DNA of 64,000 nt. It comes from Mangrovimonas sp. ST2L15 (lineage in GTDB: Bacteria; Bacteroidota; Bacteroidia; Flavobacteriales; Flavobacteriaceae). Below are positions 54,063-62,874 of this stretch, piece after piece. The first letter of the stretch is position 1. Each line of letters opens with the position of its first letter. The translations under genes and the position numbers were made by a program. The stretch spans positions 1,891,451 to 1,955,450 of the forward strand of contig NZ_LBIQ01000030.1 in NCBI RefSeq assembly GCF_001280515.1, given 5' to 3'. The notes under the pieces are model-generated. The model was not told the origin of the DNA, did no database searches, and saw nothing but the letters and a program-made list of their open reading frames with translations.

Positions 54063-54865
54063 CTACACCTGCCCAACGTTATTTAATTGTTTATATGATT
54101 GGGGTAGTGGTTTTATTGACCAGTCTTTTTATTTTATTCTTCGTGGTGTTCCAAAGGCGTAAAAATCAATTGTTGATTGATAAAATTAAACAACAGCAAG
54201 CTTTTGATAAGGAAATGCAACAAGCCCAAACCGAAATTCAAGAACAAACTCTTAAAAATATTGGTTGGGAACTGCATGATAATGTTGGACAGCTTTTAGC
54301 TTACGCCAACATGCAAATGAATATGCTCAACGCCAAGGTTGACGAAAAAATCAAACCAACCGTTAAGGCAACTTCAGAGATCATAAAGCAGAGTTTGGAA
54401 GAGGTAAGGGCGTTATCAAAGTCCTTGAACAATGAAGCTTTGTTGAATATGGGATTAGAGAAGTCTATTAGAAATGAAGTAAAAAGATTGAGGAAAATGA
54501 AGTTTGATTTGGTTGAATTTGATGTGACTGGAGAGGTTAAACCGCTTGAAGACAAAAAGCATGAGGTCATTTTATTCAGGATATTACAGGAGTTTTTCTC
54601 CAATTCAGTCAAGTACTCTGAAGCCAAGGAACTTCATGTTCATCTTGATTATTCACATGATAATTTGGTTATTCAGGCACGTGATAATGGTAAAGGGTTT
54701 GATATGTCTACTATCGAGATGGGTTCTGGACTTTTGAATATGAAAAGTAGGGCAGAATTGATTCAAGCCAAATTTGATTTAAAATCTCAACCTGGTGAAG
54801 GCAGTCAATTAAATTTGATTTATTCGGTTAATTGTCCTGGCAAGCCAGCCAAAGTGGATCATTAG
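54059..54865 (+). CDS. NarL-type sensor histidine kinase (HisKA_3)
   Basis: 268 residues from the GTG at 54059, chosen because it overlaps the preceding gene's TGA (GTGA) and starts just before the single membrane helix (YMIGVVVLLTSLFILFFVVF). A coiled linker follows, then HisKA_3 with NIGWELHDNVGQLLAYANM and an HATPase with FSNSVKYSEA, ARDNGKGFD and GLLNMKSRAELI. No extracellular sensor, so the neighbouring multi-span proteins are candidates for input. No LuxR/NarL response regulator is adjacent. The 3' end overlaps the convergent rluA-like gene by 38 bases. Confidence 0.88.
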   Translation: MTTPAQRYLIVYMIGVVVLLTSLFILFFVVFQRRKNQLLIDKIKQQQAFDKEMQQAQTEIQEQTLKNIGWELHDNVGQLLAYANMQMNMLNAKVDEKIKPTVKATSEIIKQSLEEVRALSKSLNNEALLNMGLEKSIRNEVKRLRKMKFDLVEFDVTGEVKPLEDKKHEVILFRILQEFFSNSVKYSEAKELHVHLDYSHDNLVIQARDNGKGFDMSTIEMGSGLLNMKSRAELIQAKFDLKSQPGEGSQLNLIYSVNCPGKPAKVDH

Positions 54866-55529
54866 GAAGGGGAGCTTCAATAACGATCCAATCTTTTTTA
54901 ACAGGGTGCTCAAATTCCAGTTTTCGGGCATGAAGGTGAATGCTCGCATCCGGATTGCTTCTGTCAAAACCATATTTCAAATCTCCCTTGATAGGGCAAC
55001 CAATGCTTGCCAATTGTGACCGAATTTGATGGTGGCGTCCCGTTTGCAAATCAACTTCTAAAAGCGTGTAGTGATCAAGAGTCTTTAAAGTTCTATAATT
55101 CAAAATGGCTTTCTTGCCGTCTTGAATTTCTTTTGTAAAAGCTGTTGATTTATTATTCTTCGGATTCTTTTTTAACCAATGAACTAATCTGTCAGAACTT
55201 TTTTGTGGTGCTTGTTTCACCAAGGCCCAATAAGTTTTCTTGGCCTCCTTTTCGGCAAACAGTTTGTTTAATCTGGGTAGGGCCTTACTGGTTTTTGAAA
55301 AAAGCACTATGCCTGTAGTTGGACGATCTAAGCGATGTACGACACCCAGATAGACATTTCCAGGTTTGTTGTATGTTTCCTTGATGTAGCTTTTTACTAC
55401 CTCACTTAAGGGCTTGTCACCAGTTTTATCCCCTTGCACGATATCACCTGCCCGTTTGTTGACAACAATGATATGGTTGTCTTCAAAAAGTATTTGAAGG
55501 TTGTCTTTATTGGAAAGGATTTTAGACAT
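54828..55529 (-). CDS. RluA family pseudouridine synthase
   Basis: 233 residues. N-terminal ILFEDNHIIVVNKRAGDIVQG, catalytic motif VHRLDRPTTGIVLFSKT with the conserved Asp, and a later TGRHHQIRSQLASIGCPIKGDLKYG. No S4 domain, so it is a short RluA-type enzyme that isomerises uridine in rRNA or tRNA; the target site is unknown. It starts 34 bases after panB on the same strand. Its 3' end overlaps the convergent kinase gene. Confidence 0.93.
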   Translation of the reverse strand: MSKILSNKDNLQILFEDNHIIVVNKRAGDIVQGDKTGDKPLSEVVKSYIKETYNKPGNVYLGVVHRLDRPTTGIVLFSKTSKALPRLNKLFAEKEAKKTYWALVKQAPQKSSDRLVHWLKKNPKNNKSTAFTKEIQDGKKAILNYRTLKTLDHYTLLEVDLQTGRHHQIRSQLASIGCPIKGDLKYGFDRSNPDASIHLHARKLEFEHPVKKDWIVIEAPLPNDPLWLACQDN

Positions 55530-55563
55530 CTAGAAATTATTAAACTTAGAAGACATTTTAGCC

Positions 55564-56382
55564 TTAATACATCTCATTTTCATTTGGAAAATCCAGAGCT
55601 TTAACATCATCTACATATTGTGTGATGGCAGAGGTCATTTCATCATATAAGTGAAGGTATCTTCTTAAAAATCTTGGATTGAATTCATGGGTCATTCCTA
55701 ACATATCATGTACCACCAATACTTGTCCGTCAACACCATTGCCAGCTCCAATACCTATAACGGGAATAGTTAACTCTTCAGCTACTTGTTTGGCTAATTT
55801 GGCTGGGATTTTTTCAAGAACAATCGCAAAGCATCCCATTTTTTCAAGTGCTTTAGCGTTTGTAATTAATTGGTGAGCTTCTTCCTCTTCTTTAGCCCTT
55901 ACGGTATAGGTTCCAAATTTATAAATGGATTGAGGTGTTAAACCCAAATGGCCCATGACAGGAATTCCAGCGTTTAAAATACGTTTTATGGATTCCTTTA
56001 TTTCTTTACCACCTTCAAGTTTTACTGCATGTCCGCCACTTTCTTTCATAATTCTAATAGCCGATCTCAAAGCTTCCTTAGGATCACTTTGATAGGACCC
56101 AAAAGGGAGGTCAACAACGACCAAGGCTCTGTCAACACCACGTATGACTGATGAGGCATGATAGATCATCTGGTCAAGGGTAATAGGTAAGGTGGTCTCG
56201 TGACCGGCCATGACATTACTAGCAGAGTCACCCACTAAGATTACGTCTGTTCCAGCAGAATCCACTATTTTGGCCATGGTATAATCATAGGCCGTTAGCA
56301 TGGAGATTTTTTCTCCACGTTCTTTCATCTCTTGAATAGATTTAACGGTAACTCGCTTGTATTCTTTTTTTGCGACAGACAT
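55564..56382 (-). CDS. panB: 3-methyl-2-oxobutanoate hydroxymethyltransferase
   Basis: 272 residues from the ATG at 56382 ([16 protein letters not shown]); the 13 extra residues of the longer frame are not conserved. PanB motifs: [39 protein letters not shown] (Mg-binding Asp), [23 protein letters not shown] and [16 protein letters not shown]. It forms ketopantoate for pantothenate and coenzyme A. Probably co-transcribed with the RluA gene downstream. Confidence 0.95.
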   Translation of the reverse strand: MSVAKKEYKRVTVKSIQEMKERGEKISMLTAYDYTMAKIVDSAGTDVILVGDSASNVMAGHETTLPITLDQMIYHASSVIRGVDRALVVVDLPFGSYQSDPKEALRSAIRIMKESGGHAVKLEGGKEIKESIKRILNAGIPVMGHLGLTPQSIYKFGTYTVRAKEEEEAHQLITNAKALEKMGCFAIVLEKIPAKLAKQVAEELTIPVIGIGAGNGVDGQVLVVHDMLGMTHEFNPRFLRRYLHLYDEMTSAITQYVDDVKALDFPNENEMY

Positions 56383-56504
56383 AGATATGTATTTTAAGGG
56401 TTGTAAAATTAATAAAATCACATGGGTTCTGTGTTAAACTTTTCTATATTTCATAAGAATGAAAGTCACATTCTACTATTTTAGTTTTCTCAATACTTTT
56501 TTAT

Positions 56505-56966
56505 ATGATTCGATTTTTACGTTACATAGCATTTTTAGTTGTTTCAGTTGCCGTTGGGCAAACTAGTAATCCTGAGATAGAGGTAAAAAAAACAATTGAC
56601 ACATTTTTTGAAGGGTTCCATAAAGGGGACACCATTTTGATGAAGTCTGTTTTGAGCGATAAAATAGTTCTACAAACGGCTGTCAAAGATCGCCAAGGTA
56701 AGGACAAACTTTTAACAGAAGAGCTTAAGGAATTAACCTTAGCCATTGGTAATCGTCCTGCTGACCAAAAATGGGATGAACGATTGCTGGATTATAAAAT
56801 TCAAGTAGATGGCAACATGGCTCATGCCTGGACACCTTACGAATTTTGGTTCAACGGACAGTTTAGTCATTGTGGAGTTAATTCGTTTCAACTGTTCCAG
56901 GAGGACGGTGTTTGGAAAATTATTTATTTAATAGATACAAGAAGGAAGCAAGGTTGTAGGAATTAA
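56505..56966 (+). CDS. Secreted NTF2-like (SnoaL/DUF4440-type) protein
   Basis: 153 residues. Signal peptide FLRYIAFLVVSVAVGQT. The mature part has the cone-shaped NTF2 pattern: VKKTIDTFFEGFHKGDTILM helix, VLSDKIVLQTAV strand, and a closing AHAWTPYEFWFNGQFSHCGV and VWKIIYLIDTRRKQ. Family members bind small hydrophobic ligands or act as enzymes; nothing specific can be said here. Divergent from panB, single gene. Confidence 0.85.
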   Translation: MIRFLRYIAFLVVSVAVGQTSNPEIEVKKTIDTFFEGFHKGDTILMKSVLSDKIVLQTAVKDRQGKDKLLTEELKELTLAIGNRPADQKWDERLLDYKIQVDGNMAHAWTPYEFWFNGQFSHCGVNSFQLFQEDGVWKIIYLIDTRRKQGCRN

Positions 56967-57113
56967 AAAATTTGGAAACATTTTGGTTGAATGACGATAT
57001 CCTTTTTTATTTTATCCATGACCTTGTATTGATTGACGGCATTAATTAATTGTTAATAACTACTGCATTAAGGAAAGATGCTTTAATTTTACCGCTTATT
57101 TTTCCTGAAACCA

Positions 57114-58310
57114 ATGCTCAATAAATCCCTAAAAGCAGGTCACCAGTTGATTGCTACTATTTTGGCCTTCGCTATAGTGCCTATTTCTGGTCTAGCTACT
57201 GATATTTATATTCCTTCCATGCCCAGTATGGCGGAGTCTCTAAATCTACCTGAATCCAGCATTCAATTAACTATTAGTATTTTTTTAGTTAGTTATGGTG
57301 TGACGCAGTTTTTTGCTGGGGCCTTAATTGATGCTTTTGGAAGATATCGGCTCTCTACTTGGTCTTTATTGTTGTTTGCCATCACATTTTATATTACCGC
57401 TAAAACAGAAAATATCTATGTGATATATGCTATGAGAGTCTGTCATGGAATTTTATCAGGAGCCGTAGTGGTAGCTAAAAGAGCATTTTTTGTTGATGTT
57501 TATGAGGGCAAAGAACGCAGGCATTATTTAAGTATCATGACAATTGTATGGTCTTTGGGACCTATTATCGCCCCATTTTTAGGTGGATATTTACAAGAAC
57601 ATTTTGGTTGGCAAGCAAACTTTATAGCCTTGGCCATTTTTTGTGTAGTGCTTTTTGTCCTAGAAGTGTTTTTTTCTGGGGAAACACTTAAAGAGTTTAG
57701 ACCATTTAAACCAAACTTTTTGGTATCCGAATTTAAAACCATGTTAAAGACTCCTGATTTTTCTACAGCTATCCTGATGTGTGGTTTAAGTTATGGGATT
57801 GTGATTTTTTACAGTCTTACAGGTCCTTTTATTATTGAGCACTCATTAGGCTATTCCCCGATAGTTACGGGTTATGCCTCACTGGTAATGGGACTGGCTT
57901 GGATGTGTGGTGGTTTTGCGGGTAGATTTTTAATTGAGAAACCATTTATGCCCAAGTTAAGTTTTGCCAATAGTATGCAGTTGTTTGTGATTGTTGGGAT
58001 GTTGGTGAGTTCTTATTGGCTGTCTAATTTAGCTACCTTAGTGGCATTTGCTTTTTTGGTGCATTTGGCAGCGGGTTTTCTGTTTAATAATTATTTTACT
58101 TATTCCTTAAGTCGTTTTCCAAATGCTGCAGGTATTGCCAGTGGTTTGGTAGGTGGAGTGACTTTTATTATTACATCGGCTATAAGTTATGCACTTGTGG
58201 CTATCCTTCAACCTTCAATTCAGCTAGGGATAGCCTCAGGCTACTTGGTAATTGGATTGATTTGTTTCTCAATTTTGTTCGTGGCTCGAAAGAGAAAATT
58301 TTTTGGATAA
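57114..58310 (+). CDS. Bcr/CflA-like MFS multidrug exporter
   Basis: 398 residues with twelve membrane helices. The hallmark of the Bcr/CflA drug-exporter group is visible: SGLATDIYIPSMPSMAESL at the first helix end, GALIDAFGRYRLSTWSL (motif A) and MRVCHGILSGAVVVAKRAFFVDVY. Inner-membrane proton-driven exporter; substrates are probably antibiotics or metabolites, unpredictable. Single gene, convergent with the serine dehydratase gene 28 bases away. Confidence 0.9.
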   Translation: MLNKSLKAGHQLIATILAFAIVPISGLATDIYIPSMPSMAESLNLPESSIQLTISIFLVSYGVTQFFAGALIDAFGRYRLSTWSLLLFAITFYITAKTENIYVIYAMRVCHGILSGAVVVAKRAFFVDVYEGKERRHYLSIMTIVWSLGPIIAPFLGGYLQEHFGWQANFIALAIFCVVLFVLEVFFSGETLKEFRPFKPNFLVSEFKTMLKTPDFSTAILMCGLSYGIVIFYSLTGPFIIEHSLGYSPIVTGYASLVMGLAWMCGGFAGRFLIEKPFMPKLSFANSMQLFVIVGMLVSSYWLSNLATLVAFAFLVHLAAGFLFNNYFTYSLSRFPNAAGIASGLVGGVTFIITSAISYALVAILQPSIQLGIASGYLVIGLICFSILFVARKRKFFG

Positions 58311-58338
58311 GAAAACAAGGAATCTTATTATAGTATGT

Positions 58339-59763
58339 TTAGCAATCCGTCAAATGGACACCTACTGCCAATCCACCTTCACTTGTTTCTTTGTATTTAT
58401 TATTCATGTCTTTGGCAGTCTCCCACATGGTGTTTACCACCTTGTCTAAAGGCACTTTGGCTTTAGTAGGGTCACTTTCCAAGGCGAGTTCAGCAGCATT
58501 AATAGCTTTAATGGCACCCATAGAATTTCGTTCTATACAAGGTACTTGTACCAAGCCGCCAATAGGGTCACAAGTTAGTCCTAGATGATGTTCCATGGCA
58601 ATTTCTGCAGCCATTAATACCTGTTCAGGGGTTCCACCTAACAATTCGCACAACGCACCTGCTGCCATGGCAGAGGAAACACCTATTTCTGCCTGACATC
58701 CACCCATAGCGGCTGATATGGTAGCACCTTTTTTAAAGATGCTACCAATTTCTCCGGCAACCAACAAGAATTTTTTAATTTGTTCAAAGTCCGCATCATG
58801 ATTTTCAATCACTAGGTAGTACATCAAAACTGCTGGGATTACTCCGGCACTTCCGTTGGTTGGGGCCGTAACGACACGTCCTAATGAGGCATTAACCTCA
58901 TTAACAGCTAGAGCGAAACAACTAACCCACTTAAGGATTTGTCTAAACTTAACCTCGGTTTTTCTGATAACCTGCAACCATTCTTGCGGTGAATTATATG
59001 GCAAATCACCTTTCAGCTTTTCATGCATGTCAAAGGCTCTACGCCTTACTTGGAGACCTCCTGGAAGTTCCCCTTCGGTATGGCAACCAATATACATGCA
59101 TTCTAGCATCGTATTCCAAATGCGTTCTAGTTCAGAGTTGATACACTCCTCCTCTTTGATAGACTTTTCGTTTTCAAGAACCACTTGCGATATAGGGAGG
59201 TTTAATTCCTTACAAAACCTTAGGAGATCGGTTCCTTTTTCAACGGGGTATGGATAAGTACAATAAAAAATGATTTTATTGGCTTTGGCCGTTTTTCGTT
59301 CTTCCTGCACTACAAAACCACCACCTATGGAGTAGTAGGTAGATTTGTAATTACGTCCGTTTATTTTTGCACTAAAAGTAAGGCCGTTAGCATGGAAGGG
59401 CAGAAACTTTTTATTGAATACAATATCCGTATTGCAGTTGAAGGCAATATCAATTTCGTTATTAAATTTTAGGGAATTGGTTTTTTTTATTTGATCAACA
59501 ATTCCTTGAATAAGCTCTGTGGGAATCCGTTCTGGGTCCGCACCACTTAGGCCTAACATGACGGCATAATCAGTAGCGTGTCCCTTGCCCGTGAGAGAGA
59601 GGGAGCCATATAGATCTACGGATATTTTTTCAACTTTTGAAAATCTGTTTTTTTCCTTGAGCTCCTTGATCCATCTTTCTGCAGCTCTCCAAGGGCCTAA
59701 AGTGTGGGAGCTTGAAGGTCCCACACCTATTTTAAGCATATCAAATACCGAAATGCATTCCAT
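58339..59763 (-). CDS. sdaA: L-serine ammonia-lyase, single-chain Fe-S type
   Basis: 474 residues. The N-terminal beta domain has MLKIGVGPSSSHTLGPWRAA, and the C-terminal alpha domain carries the iron-sulfur cysteines in MGGCQAEIG, HHLGLTCDPIGGLV and VPCIERN. The form is a single chain joining both domains. It deaminates L-serine to pyruvate and ammonia using a [4Fe-4S] cluster. Located between two convergent-facing single genes. Confidence 0.95.
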   Translation of the reverse strand: MECISVFDMLKIGVGPSSSHTLGPWRAAERWIKELKEKNRFSKVEKISVDLYGSLSLTGKGHATDYAVMLGLSGADPERIPTELIQGIVDQIKKTNSLKFNNEIDIAFNCNTDIVFNKKFLPFHANGLTFSAKINGRNYKSTYYSIGGGFVVQEERKTAKANKIIFYCTYPYPVEKGTDLLRFCKELNLPISQVVLENEKSIKEEECINSELERIWNTMLECMYIGCHTEGELPGGLQVRRRAFDMHEKLKGDLPYNSPQEWLQVIRKTEVKFRQILKWVSCFALAVNEVNASLGRVVTAPTNGSAGVIPAVLMYYLVIENHDADFEQIKKFLLVAGEIGSIFKKGATISAAMGGCQAEIGVSSAMAAGALCELLGGTPEQVLMAAEIAMEHHLGLTCDPIGGLVQVPCIERNSMGAIKAINAAELALESDPTKAKVPLDKVVNTMWETAKDMNNKYKETSEGGLAVGVHLTDC

Positions 59764-59841
59764 TTACGAAAACGTTATCATTGGGCTGCAAAGATACATT
59801 TTGGTTGGTAAGATAAAAGGGTTTTTAAGGGTATTTGAACG

Positions 59842-60351
59842 TTATTTTTTGATGATTTTATCTATTTTGGCAACATTTAAGACTTCATCCAAATTATTTA
59901 CATCCAAAGCATCCACATTATCAGCTGGAACCACGACGACTCTAAAAATTTGATTTTGAGTCCATGCCGAACCTAAGGTGCTAAAGTCGGTTGTGCCATC
60001 GAGAAAAAACCTTACATCTACATCTGTAAAATCATAGTTGTAAGTTAAGGTCGTTCCATCTTCAAATTCAGTAGTTTGAGGGGTTAGCCTCCAAACTTCA
60101 AAGCCTTGAGTCACTTCCCAAAGGATATAAACTAACGTTACGTCAGAAGGATATACATCAAAACCGTAGGGTTCGATATATTCATATCCATTATTAGCAG
60201 AAAAGTCAATAGCTATTTCAAAAGCACTGGCAACAAAAATTCCACCTTCTGGTCCAGGAGGTCCTTGTGGTCCGACAGGACCGGGATCCCCTTCACAAGA
60301 CATGAGGAAGGCGGCTACACATAATAAAAGTAGTGATGTTAATTTTTTCAT
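59842..60351 (-). CDS. Lipoprotein with short collagen-like repeat
   Basis: 169 residues. Lipoprotein signal ending AFLMSC, then five Gly-X-Y triplets (GDPGPVGPQGPPGPEGG), a short collagen-like stretch of the type seen in many bacterial envelope lipoproteins. The rest is a beta-rich domain (EIAIDFSANNGYEYIEPYG, VTLVYILWEV, FRVVVVPADNVDALDVN) with no recognised family. Function unknown; a surface spacer or adhesive role is a guess. Single gene upstream of the divergent dnaK. Confidence 0.82.
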   Translation of the reverse strand: MKKLTSLLLLCVAAFLMSCEGDPGPVGPQGPPGPEGGIFVASAFEIAIDFSANNGYEYIEPYGFDVYPSDVTLVYILWEVTQGFEVWRLTPQTTEFEDGTTLTYNYDFTDVDVRFFLDGTTDFSTLGSAWTQNQIFRVVVVPADNVDALDVNNLDEVLNVAKIDKIIKK

Positions 60352-60424
60352 GATAAAGGTATTTTAAGTTTGTTTAAAGTTACAAATTGTTTTGATAGTC
60401 TTGACCAGGAGCTATTTTTTTAAG

Positions 60425-60443
60425 ATATGACATCATGTCATAT
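60425..60443. promoter_or_regulatory. Dyad upstream of dnaK
   Basis: ATATGACA-TCA-TGTCATAT, a perfect 8-base inverted repeat, with a third TGTCAT immediately after. It overlaps a TATTTTTTG box (a loose -7 element) about 80 bases before the dnaK start. Not CIRCE-like. Confidence 0.4.
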
Positions 60444-60529
60444 TTTTTGTCATGGCATAATCATTGACTTATCCAACACGAATTAAAAAAGATTATTCAA
60501 CACAATTTATAAACGTATAAAAAGGAATT

Positions 60530-62440
60530 ATGAGTAAAATTATTGGAATCGACTTAGGAACCACCAACTCATGCGTTTCAGTAATGGAAGGTAATGAACC
60601 AGTGGTAATCCCTAACGCAGAAGGTAAGCGTACCACACCATCTGTAATCGCTTTTGTTGAAGGAGGTGAGATTAAAGTTGGTGATCCAGCAAAACGTCAG
60701 GCAGTAACCAATCCACATAAAACGGTTTACTCCATTAAGCGTTTTATGGGTAACAAATATTCTGAATCACAAAGAGAGGCAGAACGCGTACCATATAAAG
60801 TAGTAAAAGGTGACAACGATACACCTAGAGTAGATATTGATGGTCGTTTGTATACACCTCAAGAGTTGTCAGCTATGATTCTTCAAAAAATGAAGAAAAC
60901 TGCTGAAGACTATTTAGGACAAGATGTAAGTGAAGCAGTTATTACTGTTCCAGCTTACTTTAATGACTCACAACGTCAAGCTACAAAAGAAGCGGGTGAG
61001 ATTGCAGGGTTAAAAGTTAGAAGAATTATCAATGAACCTACTGCAGCTGCTTTAGCATATGGTTTAGATAAAAAAGGATCTGATCAAAAAATTGTAGTAT
61101 TTGACTTTGGTGGTGGTACTCATGACGTGTCTATCCTAGAATTAGGAGACGGTGTATTTGAAGTATTAGCAACTGATGGTGATACCCACTTGGGAGGTGA
61201 TGACGTTGATGAGAAAATTATCAACTGGCTAGCAGAGGAGTTTAAATCTGAAGAAGATATGGACTTACGTAAAGACGCTATGGCTTTACAACGTCTTAAA
61301 GAAGCTGCTGAAAAGGCTAAGATTGAATTGTCTTCTTCATCTCAAACTGAAATTAACTTGCCTTATATCACAGCGACAGCTAGTGGACCTAAGCACTTGG
61401 TAAGAACTTTAACTCGAGCTAAGTTTGAGCAATTGATTGATGATTTGGTGAAGAGAACCATTACACCATGTGAGAAAGCAATGAAAGCTGCTGGATTAAG
61501 CAAAAATGATATTGATGAAATCATCTTGGTAGGTGGTTCTACACGTATCCCTGCTGTTCAAGAAGCAGTTGAAAACTTCTTCGGAAAAAAACCAAGTAAA
61601 GGGGTTAACCCAGATGAGGTAGTTGCTGTGGGAGCAGGAATTCAAGGAGGTGTCTTAACTGGAGATGTTAAGGATGTACTATTATTAGATGTTACTCCAT
61701 TATCATTAGGTATTGAAACTATGGGTAATGTGATGACCAGATTGATAGAGTCAAACACAACCATTCCTACTAAGAAATCACAAGTTTTCTCAACGGCTGC
61801 AGATAATCAGCCATCAGTAGAAATTCATGTGTTGCAAGGTGAAAGACCTATGGCGGCAGACAATAAGACTATTGGACGTTTCCATTTGGATGGTATTCCA
61901 CCAGCACCTAGAGGAATGCCTCAAATTGAAGTAACCTTTGATATTGATGCCAACGGTATTATTCATGTCTCTGCTACAGATAAAGCATCTGGTAAGTCTC
62001 AAGATATTCGTATTGAAGCGTCTTCAGGATTAACCGAAGATGAAATCCAAAGAATGAAGCAAGAAGCAGAAGCAAATGCGGATGCAGATGCTAAGGCTAA
62101 GGAAACTGCTGAGAAATTGAACAGTGCCGATGCTATGATTTTCCAAACAGAAAAGCAATTGAAGGAATTTGGTGATAAATTATCTGCTGATAAAAAACAA
62201 CCAATTGAAGATGCTTTAGCTGAATTGAAAACTGCATATGAATCTAAAGACTTGGCTCAAATAGATCCAGCTTTAGAGAAAATCAATGAAGCTTGGAAAG
62301 TAGCCAGTGAAGAAATGTACAAAGCGCAACAAGATGCTCAAGCCAATGGAACTGCAGATGCCCAACCGGAAGGAAACCAAGGAGGGGAGAGCAACCAAGG
62401 TAGTGATGTAGAAGACGTAGACTTTGAAGAAGTGAAATAA
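60530..62440 (+). CDS. dnaK: Chaperone protein DnaK (Hsp70)
   Basis: 636 residues. N-terminal [17 protein letters not shown], phosphate loops [17 protein letters not shown] (the His in GGGTHDVS is the Bacteroidota form) and [11 protein letters not shown], the linker [17 protein letters not shown], and the substrate-binding domain with [18 protein letters not shown]. The C-terminal lid ends in an acidic [10 protein letters not shown] (EEVD-like tail usual for DnaK). Folds proteins with DnaJ and GrpE, which are not in this window. Single gene with its own terminator. Confidence 0.97.
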   Translation: MSKIIGIDLGTTNSCVSVMEGNEPVVIPNAEGKRTTPSVIAFVEGGEIKVGDPAKRQAVTNPHKTVYSIKRFMGNKYSESQREAERVPYKVVKGDNDTPRVDIDGRLYTPQELSAMILQKMKKTAEDYLGQDVSEAVITVPAYFNDSQRQATKEAGEIAGLKVRRIINEPTAAALAYGLDKKGSDQKIVVFDFGGGTHDVSILELGDGVFEVLATDGDTHLGGDDVDEKIINWLAEEFKSEEDMDLRKDAMALQRLKEAAEKAKIELSSSSQTEINLPYITATASGPKHLVRTLTRAKFEQLIDDLVKRTITPCEKAMKAAGLSKNDIDEIILVGGSTRIPAVQEAVENFFGKKPSKGVNPDEVVAVGAGIQGGVLTGDVKDVLLLDVTPLSLGIETMGNVMTRLIESNTTIPTKKSQVFSTAADNQPSVEIHVLQGERPMAADNKTIGRFHLDGIPPAPRGMPQIEVTFDIDANGIIHVSATDKASGKSQDIRIEASSGLTEDEIQRMKQEAEANADADAKAKETAEKLNSADAMIFQTEKQLKEFGDKLSADKKQPIEDALAELKTAYESKDLAQIDPALEKINEAWKVASEEMYKAQQDAQANGTADAQPEGNQGGESNQGSDVEDVDFEEVK

Positions 62441-62464
62441 TCACTGAGAATTGATAAAAATTAT

Positions 62465-62500
62465 AAAAGCCAAAATACTTTAATAGGTATTTTGGCTTTT
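62465..62500 (+). terminator. Terminator after dnaK
   Basis: AAAAGCCAAAATAC / GTATTTTGGCTTTT perfect 14-base stem followed by T run, 24 bases after the stop. Confidence 0.94.
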
Positions 62501-62696
62501 TTGTTTTGATTTTTAAAAAAAAATGTTAAATTCGTAATCCTTTGTTAATAAATGTTAGGAGTTTGTAATTGGTAGGATTTGGAAATTTTACTTTTTTAAA
62601 CTCTTACAATCCCTAAGATAAGACAGATATTCTGAATTTTTTTAGTTATCTCGATAAAGATTAATAGCTATAAAACTGGTTTCCTAAGACCTAATA

Positions 62697-62861
62697 TATT
62701 AATCCCAAATTACCTGTTTTCATTATGACTTGTGTTCGGACATTTTGCTATTAGTCCCAAACCATCCATTTTAATTATGACTTTTGTTAGGACAATTACT
62801 TATTAGTCCCAAACTATTCATTTTCATTATGACTTTTGTTATAAACAATGTGCTATTAATC
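62697..62861. repeat. Three imperfect tandem repeats of 52 bp plus a partial unit
   Basis: Units at 62697, 62749 and 62801 (52, 52 and 53 bases) each begin TATTARTCCCAAA and contain CATTWTATGACTTTTGTT-like text; a fourth partial unit starts at 62854. The array ends 14 bases before the surface-protein ATG. With the terminator it accounts for part of the 434-base gap; the 190 bases between hold nothing recognisable. Confidence 0.85.
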
Positions 62862-62874
62862 AACAAAAGTAATC

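Noticed and set aside
62697..62861. CRISPR array
   Set aside because: Units are contiguous 52-base tandem repeats without unique spacers, and no cas gene is near.
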